Assembly (NCBI GenBank): GCA_022841505.1 | Contig: JALHRK010000007.1 | Coordinates: 1 to 46,592, forward strand | Source: Saprospiraceae bacterium | GTDB taxonomy: Bacteria > Bacteroidota > Bacteroidia > Chitinophagales > Saprospiraceae | Direction: 5' to 3' | DNA length: 46,592 nucleotides | Shown here: positions 9,218 to 17,769 of the stretch, piece after piece | How the letters are laid out: each line of letters begins with the position of its first letter | How positions within the stretch are numbered: position 1 is the stretch's first letter | Position numbers and translations under genes: made by a program | The notes under the pieces: generated by a model | Told to the model about the DNA's origin: nothing | Seen by the model: the letters and a program-made list of their open reading frames with translations, nothing else | Database searches by the model: none

Positions 9218-10173
9218 TCATCTTCTTTTAACCAGCGGCCTTTAGCCCGGCTGTTTTCGAGCAATGCCGTATAGATGGTGCCGATTCGCTTAGCAAATTT
9301 TTTAAAAACATCAATCAGCCAGTTTTCGATGTAGTAGTTTCGATCGAAAAGGAGTCTTGGTGTATAGCGCAGTGCATTCACAAAGGAAAGCCCGAATGCG
9401 GTTAATAAAACCAGCATCAAATAAAAGACATTGGTGCTGCCCTGATAAACCAGGATTTTATCGCGCCCCCAGGCAAATGCCGATTTAAAATACCATTCTA
9501 ATTGAAGCTTATGGGGCGTCACCAAATGTAAAATAATCCACTCCGGATCGTAACCAATTTCGATGCCATCGCGGCGCATCCGATATTGTACTTCTGTGTC
9601 TTCGCCATAAGCAATTTTGGTACCTGTCATCCCAAGCGCTGTATTGAAGCCTCCATATTGCTGCAAAAGCGCTTTTTCAAAAGCCATAACGCACCCGCAG
9701 GCTGTTTCTTCAGGCCCAAGTGTTCGAACTGTTTTATAATTGTTGTCAATAACATAGCGATCTTTGAACCATACCGGGCGATCGTATTTATGCCAGGGCC
9801 GGGAATTGCCTCCAAATACTTTGTACCTCCCCTGCTTAAACATCCACAAGGCACGCGATGCAAAATTGGGCGCAGCTTTTGCGTCATCGTCGAGGTAAAC
9901 GATCCACGGGGCAACCGCCGTATCCATACCCGTATTGCGGGCGTAACTCAGACCCTGCCGCCGTTCATTAATCAGGTTGAAATGTGGAAAAAAGCCCGCA
10001 TATTTCATTGCGGTGGCTTCGGTATCATCGTTGCTGTTGTTGTTGACGACCAGTACTTCAAATTCGGTGGCTGGCAAGTCTTGCTTCGTCAACGAATCCA
10101 GGCAATAAGCGAGCCATTCGCAGCGGTTATAGGTGCAAATGATAATTGACAGCGAAGGCATTACATTATTCAT
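9214..10173 (-). CDS. Family 2 glycosyltransferase, membrane-associated
   Basis: GT-A fold transferase. It shows LSIIICTYNRCEWL at the N-terminus, FEVLVVNNNSNDDT, and the metal-binding region WIVYLDDDAKA (DDD/DxD-like). Later, GTKIAYGEDTEVQYRMRRDG matches the acceptor/catalytic ED motif of GT2. A hydrophobic segment near the C-terminus (VFYLMLVLLTAFGLSFV) probably holds it at the inner membrane, where it would add a sugar to a lipid-linked glycan. A longer frame starts at 10275, but ATG 10173 (MNNVMPSLS) fits the family start and gives an 8-base overlap with the flippase gene. Donor and acceptor sugars cannot be told from sequence. Confidence 0.85.
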   Translation of the reverse strand: MNNVMPSLSIIICTYNRCEWLAYCLDSLTKQDLPATEFEVLVVNNNSNDDTEATAMKYAGFFPHFNLINERRQGLSYARNTGMDTAVAPWIVYLDDDAKAAPNFASRALWMFKQGRYKVFGGNSRPWHKYDRPVWFKDRYVIDNNYKTVRTLGPEETACGCVMAFEKALLQQYGGFNTALGMTGTKIAYGEDTEVQYRMRRDGIEIGYDPEWIILHLVTPHKLQLEWYFKSAFAWGRDKILVYQGSTNVFYLMLVLLTAFGLSFVNALRYTPRLLFDRNYYIENWLIDVFKKFAKRIGTIYTALLENSRAKGRWLKEDE

Positions 10174-11659
10174 AATAATTCCGAATTTTTTGGATATAGC
10201 CCTTAACCAGGTTAGACATATCTGGGGAGACATTAAACAAAAGCGCTGCTCCAATATACAAAATTGCAAAAACAAATGATTTTAAGATGAGGTTGGCCAT
10301 TGGATTCAGCACATCGGGAAGGAAATATGCAACGGTGTAACTACCCGCACCAATTGCCAGAATCACCACGGATCCTCTACTGAAAGGCTGCAGGTGCCAA
10401 CGGTAATATATATACGAAAGCTTAAGCAGGTTGAACAAAGTCAAAGCGACCATTGTCGCCAGTGCAGCACCAATTAGCTGAAAATGAGGAATAAGTAAAA
10501 GATTGCAAAAAATATTGAAGCATGCCAGTGCTAAAATTGCATAAAAATTGAATCGAAAATAGGATGAATAACCGATTATCTGTGCATTAACGCCCGTTGC
10601 CAGGTCCATGATTTTGCCAAACCCAAGAAACAGGATGACATATTTCCCAGCCATATACTTTTCACCATTGGGCATAATTTCGAAGAGATTGTCAACCGAA
10701 AGCCAGATGCCTAATAAGATAAAGAGTCCGGCAAGCAATAAGTTTAGTGAGCTTTTCTTATAGATATTTTTAATTTCAGTAATGTTATTATCCTTCCATG
10801 CCTGCGCCAAAACAGGCGAAGCCGCAGTTTCTATAGAACGCCGGGGAATATCTATTGTATCTGCAATAAAAAAACCAATGGAATACGTAGCAACACTTTT
10901 TAAATCAATCATGGTGCCAACCATGAAGGCATCTATCTGCAAGGCTAATGCAGTACTGATGTTTCCAAAAAATCCAAAAATCATATACCCCCCCATGGTT
11001 TTCAAGAGGGGCCTGCGAATAAAATCAGGATTGACCGTCAAAAAAAACAATCTTTCTCGTTTTAAATACAATACAATTAACGCAAGGACAAGTAAATAGG
11101 AAAAAGCCAAGCCCAGCATCAGGTTTGAAAAATTCAGCCATCCGGCAAAAAGGGCCAGACAAAGCGCCCCTGTACATAATTTTATGAATAAGTTATTCAA
11201 TGATTGTGGTACAACCATCCGTTGAAAATTGGACGAATAGCCGCTGAGCACAGAAATAAGTCCCATGCAACAGGTAATCGGAACCAAATAAGGCAGGTAT
11301 TGTACATACTCACCAAAATTAGCCGTGTAAGCTTCCTTAATTATTGGGTAAAAAAAATAGACCAAAATCGAAAACAAGGCCAATCCAGTTGAAGCTGCGC
11401 CTAACAGGAGGGTCAGGAAACCGTTGTGCCCGTTGTGTTCGTTTTTGAAATTCGGAAAAAAGCGAATGGAAATTGAACTAACGCCTAACAAGGCGAAAGG
11501 GAAAAGCATTTGTGCTGTTTGCGTCACAAACTTAAAAATTCCAAATTCATTGCTGGATAATATTTTGGGATAAATAAACAACATATTGACAGCGCCAAGT
11601 ACTACTCCAATGTAGTTAATGATGGTCAAATTGATTCCTTGCCGCTGTATGATCCCCAT
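10166..11659 (-). CDS. Wzx-type polysaccharide/oligosaccharide flippase
   Basis: 497 residues, almost entirely hydrophobic, with about 12-14 predicted membrane helices, fitting the MOP/MATE exporter superfamily (polysaccharide biosynthesis protein). The N-terminal region IYPKILSSNEFGIFKFVTQTAQ matches the 'lgp.efGl..l..' pattern of Wzx proteins, and the mid-protein segment PRRSIETAASPVLAQAWKDN is typical of Bacteroidota relatives. It would flip an undecaprenyl-linked glycan across the inner membrane. Five bases separate it from the licD-like gene upstream, and it overlaps the GT2 gene downstream, so this is one operon. The coding sequence is noticeably richer in A and T than flanking housekeeping genes. 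Confidence 0.85.
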   Translation of the reverse strand: MGIIQRQGINLTIINYIGVVLGAVNMLFIYPKILSSNEFGIFKFVTQTAQMLFPFALLGVSSISIRFFPNFKNEHNGHNGFLTLLLGAASTGLALFSILVYFFYPIIKEAYTANFGEYVQYLPYLVPITCCMGLISVLSGYSSNFQRMVVPQSLNNLFIKLCTGALCLALFAGWLNFSNLMLGLAFSYLLVLALIVLYLKRERLFFLTVNPDFIRRPLLKTMGGYMIFGFFGNISTALALQIDAFMVGTMIDLKSVATYSIGFFIADTIDIPRRSIETAASPVLAQAWKDNNITEIKNIYKKSSLNLLLAGLFILLGIWLSVDNLFEIMPNGEKYMAGKYVILFLGFGKIMDLATGVNAQIIGYSSYFRFNFYAILALACFNIFCNLLLIPHFQLIGAALATMVALTLFNLLKLSYIYYRWHLQPFSRGSVVILAIGAGSYTVAYFLPDVLNPMANLILKSFVFAILYIGAALLFNVSPDMSNLVKGYIQKIRNYYE

Positions 11660-11664
11660 ATTCG

Positions 11665-12693
11665 TTAGCGTCTTTTTAAATGAGCTGCCCTATATCGCCA
11701 CAAGCAGACAAAAAGGCTCAGCTTGCCCGATAGCATAACACCTAATAAATGGCTGAAAATGTTTATGATTCTAAAAAATTTCCTCCGTTTTTTATTCTTA
11801 GACCTGATAGATGAGTGCTTATATTCTATTCTGTAGATATCCCGGATTAACTGTTTGATCGGAGTTACGCTCAGGCTTTCGTTGCTGTAAAATGTTTTAA
11901 AATATGTGGTTTGGTTGGCTAAAGGAGGGGGCTGTATGTAATTATTTCCATACAAAACTTTTAAATAGGCATCTGTGTCATTGGGGGCCGGAAAGAGGGC
12001 GCCTTCAAAATTAACACTTTTCAAAGGATAAACCGTGGCATGGGTGTAGTAATCTCTGGTTTTGTTTACAAATAAATCGTGGCAGGAATACGTCATCAAG
12101 CTATCAGCGTCGAGCATTAAAAGCATATTTTCGCTTAAATACGCTTCAAAATGATCAAAAAAGGTTGTCCTTTTTTCAAAAACATTGTTTTCGCCTGTCA
12201 AAAAAGCATGGTGAGCAGGAAGGATTCGATCAGGATTTTTAGGATTTCCCCGAACAAAAATATGTAGTATTTCATTTAGACTTCTGTCAAAAGCAATACT
12301 TTCCGGGGTGTTCTTTACAAATTTAACCGGAATAATATCTATTTTGACCGGCATCGCCCCATCTACTAAATATGAAGTATTCCCAAAATAATCGCAGACA
12401 TATCTGAAATCTGTTTTATGGAAATACAATAACCTGTCTTCTTTTTTACTGCAATATTCCTCTAATACGATTAAAACTTTCAGGTAGTCATCGTAAGGAA
12501 GACAAACATCCACATCATCGTCCCATGGAATAAAGCCGCCATGACGCACAGCACCAAGTAATGTTCCGCCATCCAGCCAATAGGTAATTTGGTTTGCTTT
12601 GCAAAGGGTATCAAATTCCAATAGAAGCTCCAAACACATTTTTTTGGCAAGGTCTAATGCTTCTACATTTTCAATTCGCTTACCCCAACTCAT
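11665..12693 (-). CDS. LicD family phosphotransferase
   Basis: The LicD signature is clear at residues 38-63: YWLDGGTLLGAVRHGG followed by FIPWDDDVDV. This is a nucleotidyltransferase-fold active site with metal-binding aspartates. LicD and fukutin-related proteins move phosphocholine, ribitol-phosphate or similar groups from a CDP-activated donor onto glycans. The C-terminus is basic with a hydrophobic stretch (FFRIINIFSHLLGVMLSG), perhaps for membrane contact. The ATG overlaps the stop of the nucleotidyltransferase gene by four bases (ATGA), linking the enzyme that probably makes the CDP donor to the one that uses it. The transferred group is not determined by sequence; phosphocholine, phosphoethanolamine and phosphonates are all possible. 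Confidence 0.88.
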   Translation of the reverse strand: MSWGKRIENVEALDLAKKMCLELLLEFDTLCKANQITYWLDGGTLLGAVRHGGFIPWDDDVDVCLPYDDYLKVLIVLEEYCSKKEDRLLYFHKTDFRYVCDYFGNTSYLVDGAMPVKIDIIPVKFVKNTPESIAFDRSLNEILHIFVRGNPKNPDRILPAHHAFLTGENNVFEKRTTFFDHFEAYLSENMLLMLDADSLMTYSCHDLFVNKTRDYYTHATVYPLKSVNFEGALFPAPNDTDAYLKVLYGNNYIQPPPLANQTTYFKTFYSNESLSVTPIKQLIRDIYRIEYKHSSIRSKNKKRRKFFRIINIFSHLLGVMLSGKLSLFVCLWRYRAAHLKRR

Positions 12694-13337
12694 AAATGCC
12701 CTATTTTATTGGATAAATACTCCAAATCTTGTGGCGTATCTATCTCAAAGCACGATATTTCCTGTGATTGTATTGGGAGATAGGGTTCTAATTCCTGATA
12801 AACATACAACCCTTCTTTTCGAATTTTGATATTTGCCAAATAGGCAATACCCGTCCACTCGTAATTGGATATTTTTTCACGACTAAATCCTATGGCTCTG
12901 TTTTCTGAATCCAATAATACATTTACGGCATCCTCTGTATAAGACAAAGTGACCCCAATTAAGTCCTCATCCAATTTTACCTTATCAACAAATTTTTCAT
13001 AGTTCTCCCTGCTGATATACATGTCGCCATCAATATTCAGAAATGGTACTTGTAAGTCATGACTTCCCAAATACAAGCTGTAGGAATTGGTCGTTGACGT
13101 ATAGGCTGGATTGCGAACAAAAACGACATCCTTCCTGATTTTACGAACGCATTCCATTACGAGATCTTCCTTGAATCCTACCACCATCCTGATATTGGGG
13201 ACGTCGTACAAAACGTTTAAGAGGTAGTATATCAGTGGGTGACCGCCAATTTCGACGAGGCATTTGGGCATATCCAAACCCAGGCGGCTCCCCAAACCTG
13301 CTGCACAGATGACTACCGTATCAATTTTCCCTGCCAT
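12690..13337 (-). CDS. NTP transferase, LicC/PntC-like (probable CTP:phospho-alcohol cytidylyltransferase)
   Basis: 215 residues, one nucleotidyltransferase domain. The nucleotide-binding loop AAGLGSRLG is followed by PKCLVEIGGHPLI (Lys25), and LNIDGDMYI carries the metal Asp. Size and motifs match LicC (CTP:phosphocholine cytidylyltransferase) and the cytidylyltransferase half of PntC, rather than the larger glucose-1-phosphate or mannose-1-phosphate enzymes. The coupling with licD supports a CDP-alcohol product. It overlaps the end of the HAD gene by 17 bases, so it is co-translated. A hexose-1-phosphate nucleotidyltransferase role remains possible. Confidence 0.82.
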   Translation of the reverse strand: MAGKIDTVVICAAGLGSRLGLDMPKCLVEIGGHPLIYYLLNVLYDVPNIRMVVGFKEDLVMECVRKIRKDVVFVRNPAYTSTTNSYSLYLGSHDLQVPFLNIDGDMYISRENYEKFVDKVKLDEDLIGVTLSYTEDAVNVLLDSENRAIGFSREKISNYEWTGIAYLANIKIRKEGLYVYQELEPYLPIQSQEISCFEIDTPQDLEYLSNKIGHL

Positions 13338-13947
13338 GTTTTTGCTTTAAAGATTCCAGTAATACCGCCAGGGCTTGTCCGTCATAGCAGACATAATCTG
13401 CGATATTGATTAAAGTTGATACCGGTTCATGTACTCCCCCGTAAGCAATACCAATATCCGCTTGCTCCAGCATCGTGCAATCATTCATCCCGTCTCCTAC
13501 AGCTATGATAATGTCATAAGTGCTTCTAAGTGCATGAATTGCTTCCTGTTTATCAAGTATTTTTTCGATATCAATCAGCTTTTCACCTTCCACTTTTGCG
13601 CGGGAAGAAAAATATGCGCAGCCATATTCTCTACCAATAAATTCATCCACCCAAACATCCAGATTCCCAGTGACGATGAAACAATCTGCCTTGTTTTTTT
13701 GAACAAATTCTTGTAAGGGTTTATTTACGAGAATACTGTTTACGGTATGTTTCACCGTAGGAATTGGAATTGTGGAAAGCAGGCGCACCCGCAATTTGAA
13801 TGACTTACTGAATGTAATTAAACCACGCATCGTTATTTTCGTAAGCAATTCAATCTCCTCATATAAATCAACGTGCTTTGCAATTTGAGGCAAAATTTCT
13901 TCCTCGGTCAAAGTCCCATCCAAATCAAAACAAAAAGCAACCCGCAT
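13321..13947 (-). CDS. HAD-family phosphatase, SerB-like
   Basis: About 208 residues from ATG 13947. Motif I is FDLDGTLTEEE (nucleophile Asp and acid/base Asp), motif II is FIVTGNLDVW, motif III a Lys in ALRSTYD or the nearby loop, and motif IV is VGDGMNDCTML. The cap region (FSKSFKLRVRLLSTIPI) resembles phosphoserine phosphatase and other HAD-IB enzymes. Likely reaction: removal of phosphate from a small phospho-alcohol or phospho-amino compound that feeds the neighbouring nucleotidyltransferase or drains its substrate. An upstream GTG/TTG start (13998) would overlap the methyltransferase; ATG 13947 leaves a one-base gap and puts the DxD motif near the N-terminus as in the family. Confidence 0.82.
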   Translation of the reverse strand: MRVAFCFDLDGTLTEEEILPQIAKHVDLYEEIELLTKITMRGLITFSKSFKLRVRLLSTIPIPTVKHTVNSILVNKPLQEFVQKNKADCFIVTGNLDVWVDEFIGREYGCAYFSSRAKVEGEKLIDIEKILDKQEAIHALRSTYDIIIAVGDGMNDCTMLEQADIGIAYGGVHEPVSTLINIADYVCYDGQALAVLLESLKQKHGREN

Positions 13948-13948
13948 T

Positions 13949-14584
13949 TTAAGCTTTTTTGCATACAAAAATAAAATGACGCGTATCCGGCCATACATTT
14001 AAGGTGTCCGGAAAAATATCATACCGTTCAACATCCGCAAATCCTAAATTCCGCAACATGGCCTCCTCTTTATCTACCTGCCGGTACTCTGCATAATATT
14101 CGGTTTGTAACTCTTCCGAAAAACCGTCTACTATTTTGTCAACTTCCAGGCCACAATGGGTTCGTACAATCAGCAACCCGCCCGGTTTGATCATGCTATA
14201 CATATCCTTATAAATATCGGCCATAACATCCCGTTCAAAACACTGTGCTACGCCAAAGCAAAGCACAGCATCAAATAATTTTCGCATCCTGAATCCGATG
14301 ATCTCGGCATTAATCACCAGCATCTTCTCGTTTTCCACAATAAACCGGGTAAAGCCTTCATACTTTTCTACCGCTGTAATATTTCCGACTTTGTCAATCA
14401 ATTTATTGATGATCAACCCTGATCCACTACCAATATCCAGGACATCATCGTCCGCCTTCAAAAAATTCATCAAGAACGAAATTTCCAAATCTGAAGTATC
14501 AGGACGCTTGTTTTTAGTCTCGGTCGGAGATTGAATCTTTCTGGAAAGACTCTCCCAATACTTTGTACTCTTCGCTTTTTCCAT
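13949..14584 (-). CDS. Class I SAM-dependent methyltransferase
   Basis: First gene of the glycan operon. Motif I is DDDVLDIGSGSG, followed by an acidic residue in NITAVEKYEG at the end of strand 2, then LFDAVLCFGVAQCF (motif IV region) and MIKPGGLLIVRTH (post-motif). It is a small methyltransferase of the Methyltransf_25/11 type acting on a small molecule or sugar. Because it precedes a phosphatase, a LicC-like enzyme and LicD, N-methylation of an ethanolamine-type headgroup or O-methylation of a glycan are both reasonable; neither is shown. ATG 14584 (MEKAKSTKYW) was preferred to a GTG at 14632, since the extra 16 residues look non-conserved. Confidence 0.82.
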   Translation of the reverse strand: MEKAKSTKYWESLSRKIQSPTETKNKRPDTSDLEISFLMNFLKADDDVLDIGSGSGLIINKLIDKVGNITAVEKYEGFTRFIVENEKMLVINAEIIGFRMRKLFDAVLCFGVAQCFERDVMADIYKDMYSMIKPGGLLIVRTHCGLEVDKIVDGFSEELQTEYYAEYRQVDKEEAMLRNLGFADVERYDIFPDTLNVWPDTRHFIFVCKKA

Positions 14585-14780
14585 CGCAATTTGCTCACAT
14601 TTTGCTGGCAAAGGTATAATCTTTATTAACACGGCATCTCCAAAGTAATCATTTTTTGCAACCTGTTCCCTGCTGCAGCGACCAGAGTCCGTTTTATTCG
14701 TTTACTAAGTCAAAACGGGTTTTCACACAGTCAAACCGGCGTTTCGTCAGCCCTCCAGAAATCGTAACACTGGAATAGTT

Positions 14781-14788
14781 TATATTTG
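14781..14788 (+). promoter_or_regulatory. Candidate -7 promoter box for the repeat protein
   Basis: TATATTTG matches TAnnTTTG and lies 50 bases before the ATG at 14839. A clear TTTG at -33 is not seen. Confidence 0.5.
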
Positions 14789-14838
14789 CAAGAGACGAAT
14801 TGCTTTCAACAGTCCCACTCCTGGTCAAAATATTTGCT

Positions 14839-17700
14839 ATGAATTTCAGAAACCGTTGCTTAATTTTTTTCCTACTTGCCGGAGCACTCCAGATAACTTC
14901 TACCCAGTTCCTGAATGGTCAAGACTTGTTAGTGGGCGTCGTCAGTAACAAACTCATGTCCATATCACCTGTTAATGGCACACTTACAGAACTGGCAGAT
15001 TTGTCACCAGCTCTGCAACCACAAATCCGGGGAATCACTTACCATCCAGAAAGGTGCTTGTTTTATTGTTTTATTGATGAATTGACCACGCCCAAGTTGG
15101 TTAGTATCACTTTAGACGGCACGACAAGTCTTATTGGGAACATTACCCTTCCTTCCAATATGGTTACGATTGTCGAGAGCATCAGTTATAATGACGCCGA
15201 CGGCCAAGTCTATCTGTCAGCGAGAATCAACCAGCCAGCAGGGCCCGGCACGTATTTCAGCGCTACTATACTTCAGGTTAATGTTGACAATGCGGTTTGC
15301 AGCCTGGTTGGAAACGTGAATACAGCTGTTACACCAGATATTGATGCGATGGCCCATTACAATGGCGATTTTATTATGAGCGACATCAGCTCAGCTCCGT
15401 TTAGTACCTGGGCTCGCTTTTACCGATTTCCGCCATCGTTCATTGGCTCGGGATCTAATCTCCCTGAGATTTATGCTGTCAACGATTTTCAAACGACTTC
15501 GGACCTTTCGGTTTACCAGGACGAGCTCTATTTCACCGCTAACCGCAGGCTTTACAAGGGAGATCCGGATAATTTCATTCCCGTTTTGGTAGGACAGATG
15601 TACACGGCAGCGGAGTACGGTGGGGCACTGTTGCGCGCTATTGCAACGGTGTCGCCAAGCACCATCGCCAGCATCACATTAGGGCCTGATCTTGAACTTT
15701 GTACAGGAGAAACGGCTACGCTTGAGATTGCACCAATATCGGGCGCTTCGATCATCTGGAGCAATGGCGTTATCGGGCCCGTTAATCCCGTGAGCAGTTC
15801 TGGAACGTATTGGGTTGAGGCATCACAGGGAGCCTGCGCCTCAGTTTCGGATACCGTTGTGGTGAATTTCAACAACGAGCCAATGCCAGTAAATTTAGGG
15901 CCTGATCTTGAACTTTGCAATGGAGAAACGGCTACGTTCCAAATTCCGGAAGAAACCGGGGCTTCCATCCTCTGGAGCAACGGAGCCACCGGGCCGGCCA
16001 TCACCGTAAATAGTTCCGGAACGTATTGGGTGCAGGTAACGCTGGGCACCTGTGCGCCGGTTTTAGATACCGTTGTAGTGAATTTCAACAACGAGCCAAT
16101 GCCGGTAAATTTAGGGCCTGACCTCGAGCTTTGTACCGGAGAAATGGCTACCCTTCAAATTCCGGAAGAAGCTGGGGCTTCCATACTTTGGAGCAACGGC
16201 GCTAGCGGACCCGCCATCACCGTAAATAGTTCCGGAACGTATTGGGTGCAGGTAACGCTGGGCACCTGCGCGCCGGTTTCCGATACCGTGGTTGTCAGCT
16301 TTACACCTGTGCCATTGCCGGTAAGCTTGGGGCCTGATCTTGAACTTTGCAATGGAGAAACGGCGACCCTCCAAATTGTAGAAGAAGCCGGCGCTTCCAT
16401 CCTCTGGAGCAGTGGCTTTACCGGACCGGCCATCACCGTGAATAGTTCCGGAACGTATTGGGTGCAGGTAACGCTGGGAACCTGTGCGCCGGTTTCCGAT
16501 ACCGTTGTGGTGAATTTCAACAACGAGCCAATGCCGGTTAATTTAGGGCCTGACCTCGAGCTTTGTACCGGAGAAACAGCTACCCTTCAAATTCCGGCAG
16601 AAGCTGGGGCTTCCATACTTTGGAGCAACGGCGCCACCGAGTCGGCCATCACCGTAAATAGCTCCGGAACGTATTGGGTGCAGGTAACACTGGGCACCTG
16701 CGCGCCGGTTTCGGATACCGTGGTCGTCAACTTTACACCGGGGCCTATGCCGATAAATCTCGGACCTGATCTTGAACTTTGCAATGGAGAAACGGCTACG
16801 CTTCAAATTCCGGAAGAAACCGAGGCTTCCATCATCTGGAGCAATGGCGCTAGCGGACCCGCCATCACCGTAAATAGTTCCGGATCGTATTGGGTGCAAG
16901 TGACACTGGGCACCTGCGCGCCGGTTTCGGATACCGTTGTGGTGAATTTCAACAACGAGCCAATGCCGGTAAATTTAGAGCCTGATCTTGAGCTTTGTAC
17001 CGGAGAAACAGCTACCCTTCAAATTCCGGCAGAAGCTGGGGCTTCCATACTTTGGAGCAACGGCGCAACCGAGTCGGCCATCACCGTAAATAGCTCCGGA
17101 ACGTATTGGGTGCAAGTAACACTGGGCACCTGTGCGCCGGTTTCGGATACCGTGGTCGTCAACTTTACACCGGGGCCTATGCCGATAAATTTCGGGCCTG
17201 ATCTTGAACTTTGCAATGGCGAAACGGCTACGCTTCAAATTCCGGAAGAAGCCGGGGCTTCCATCCTCTGGAGCAACGGCGCAACCGGACCCGCCATCAC
17301 CGTAAATAGTTCCGGAACGTATTGGGTGCAAGTGACACTGGGCACCTGCGCGCCGGTTTCTGATACCGTTGTGGTGAATTTTTTACAATGCCCGGATTTA
17401 AACTGCACCTACAAATACTTCATTCCCAATGCATTTTCCCCCAATGAAGATGGCATAAATGATAAATTCGAGGTGTATATTAATCCGGCGTCTTGTATGC
17501 TGGAGTCTATTCAGGTGCAAATTTTTGATCGCTGGGGCGAACTTGTCTACAAGGGAAGCAGTTTGTCTGCGTGGGATGGTGTGTTTCGCGGTAAAAAAGC
17601 GCTGAGCGGTGTTTATGTTTACATGATCAATATGGCATTCAACAGAGGAGGAATTACTGAAACTGTATTTGAAAAAGGAGATGTAACCTTAATTAGATAA
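14839..17700 (+). CDS. T9SS-exported protein with eight Ig-like tandem repeats and a CHU_C sorting domain
   Basis: About 953 residues. A signal peptide (MNFRNRCLIFFLLAGALQIT...) is followed by a roughly 260-residue N-terminal region with beta-propeller-like repeats (LLVGVVSNKLMSISPVNGTL, GGALLRAIATV). Residues about 281-849 are eight copies of a 72-residue module, each with LGPDLELC, GETATLQI, ILWSNGA, SSGTYWVQVTLGTC and DTVVVNF; the two cysteines per unit may form a disulfide. This is the PKD/Ig-like module often linked to T9SS cargo. The C-terminus (YFIPNAFSPNEDGINDKFEV, IFDRWGELVYKG, WDGVFRGKKALSGVYVY) is the gliding-motility-associated CHU_C type B sorting signal. The protein is thus secreted and likely anchored outside the cell as an adhesin or stalk. 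ATG 14839 is chosen over an earlier start because the signal peptide begins there. Confidence 0.92.
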   Translation: MNFRNRCLIFFLLAGALQITSTQFLNGQDLLVGVVSNKLMSISPVNGTLTELADLSPALQPQIRGITYHPERCLFYCFIDELTTPKLVSITLDGTTSLIGNITLPSNMVTIVESISYNDADGQVYLSARINQPAGPGTYFSATILQVNVDNAVCSLVGNVNTAVTPDIDAMAHYNGDFIMSDISSAPFSTWARFYRFPPSFIGSGSNLPEIYAVNDFQTTSDLSVYQDELYFTANRRLYKGDPDNFIPVLVGQMYTAAEYGGALLRAIATVSPSTIASITLGPDLELCTGETATLEIAPISGASIIWSNGVIGPVNPVSSSGTYWVEASQGACASVSDTVVVNFNNEPMPVNLGPDLELCNGETATFQIPEETGASILWSNGATGPAITVNSSGTYWVQVTLGTCAPVLDTVVVNFNNEPMPVNLGPDLELCTGEMATLQIPEEAGASILWSNGASGPAITVNSSGTYWVQVTLGTCAPVSDTVVVSFTPVPLPVSLGPDLELCNGETATLQIVEEAGASILWSSGFTGPAITVNSSGTYWVQVTLGTCAPVSDTVVVNFNNEPMPVNLGPDLELCTGETATLQIPAEAGASILWSNGATESAITVNSSGTYWVQVTLGTCAPVSDTVVVNFTPGPMPINLGPDLELCNGETATLQIPEETEASIIWSNGASGPAITVNSSGSYWVQVTLGTCAPVSDTVVVNFNNEPMPVNLEPDLELCTGETATLQIPAEAGASILWSNGATESAITVNSSGTYWVQVTLGTCAPVSDTVVVNFTPGPMPINFGPDLELCNGETATLQIPEEAGASILWSNGATGPAITVNSSGTYWVQVTLGTCAPVSDTVVVNFLQCPDLNCTYKYFIPNAFSPNEDGINDKFEVYINPASCMLESIQVQIFDRWGELVYKGSSLSAWDGVFRGKKALSGVYVYMINMAFNRGGITETVFEKGDVTLIR
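15679..17385 (+). repeat. Eight in-frame 216-bp tandem repeats
   Basis: Units start at 15679, 15895, 16111, 16327, 16543, 16759, 16975 and 17191, every step exactly 216 bases, with no indels. Units 5-6 and 7-8 are near-identical pairs (both odd units carry AEAGASILWSNGATES), which gives a 432-bp higher-order period. Inter-unit linkers alternate between NNEPMPV and TPGPMPI types. The array codes for the Ig-like modules of the surrounding protein. Confidence 0.95.
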
Positions 17701-17708
17701 CATAAAAA

Positions 17709-17744
17709 AACAGGAGACATCCATTTTTTTGGATGTCTCCTGTT
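17709..17744 (-). terminator. Intrinsic terminator between convergent genes
   Basis: A perfect 15-bp stem (AACAGGAGACATCCA / TGGATGTCTCCTGTT) with a short T-rich loop. On the minus strand it is followed directly by seven Ts, so it ends the TonB receptor-DUF5689 operon. It also sits 8 bases after the stop of the plus-strand gene and may help end that transcript. Confidence 0.9.
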
Positions 17745-17769
17745 AAGGGGCGTATGAAGTCACACCTTA

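Noticed and set aside
15552-17331. Several long open frames on the minus strand across the repeat region
   Set aside because: They are antisense shadows of the 216-bp repeats; the repeat length is a multiple of three, so open antisense frames recur in each unit. The plus-strand protein has a signal peptide, repeats and sorting domain.
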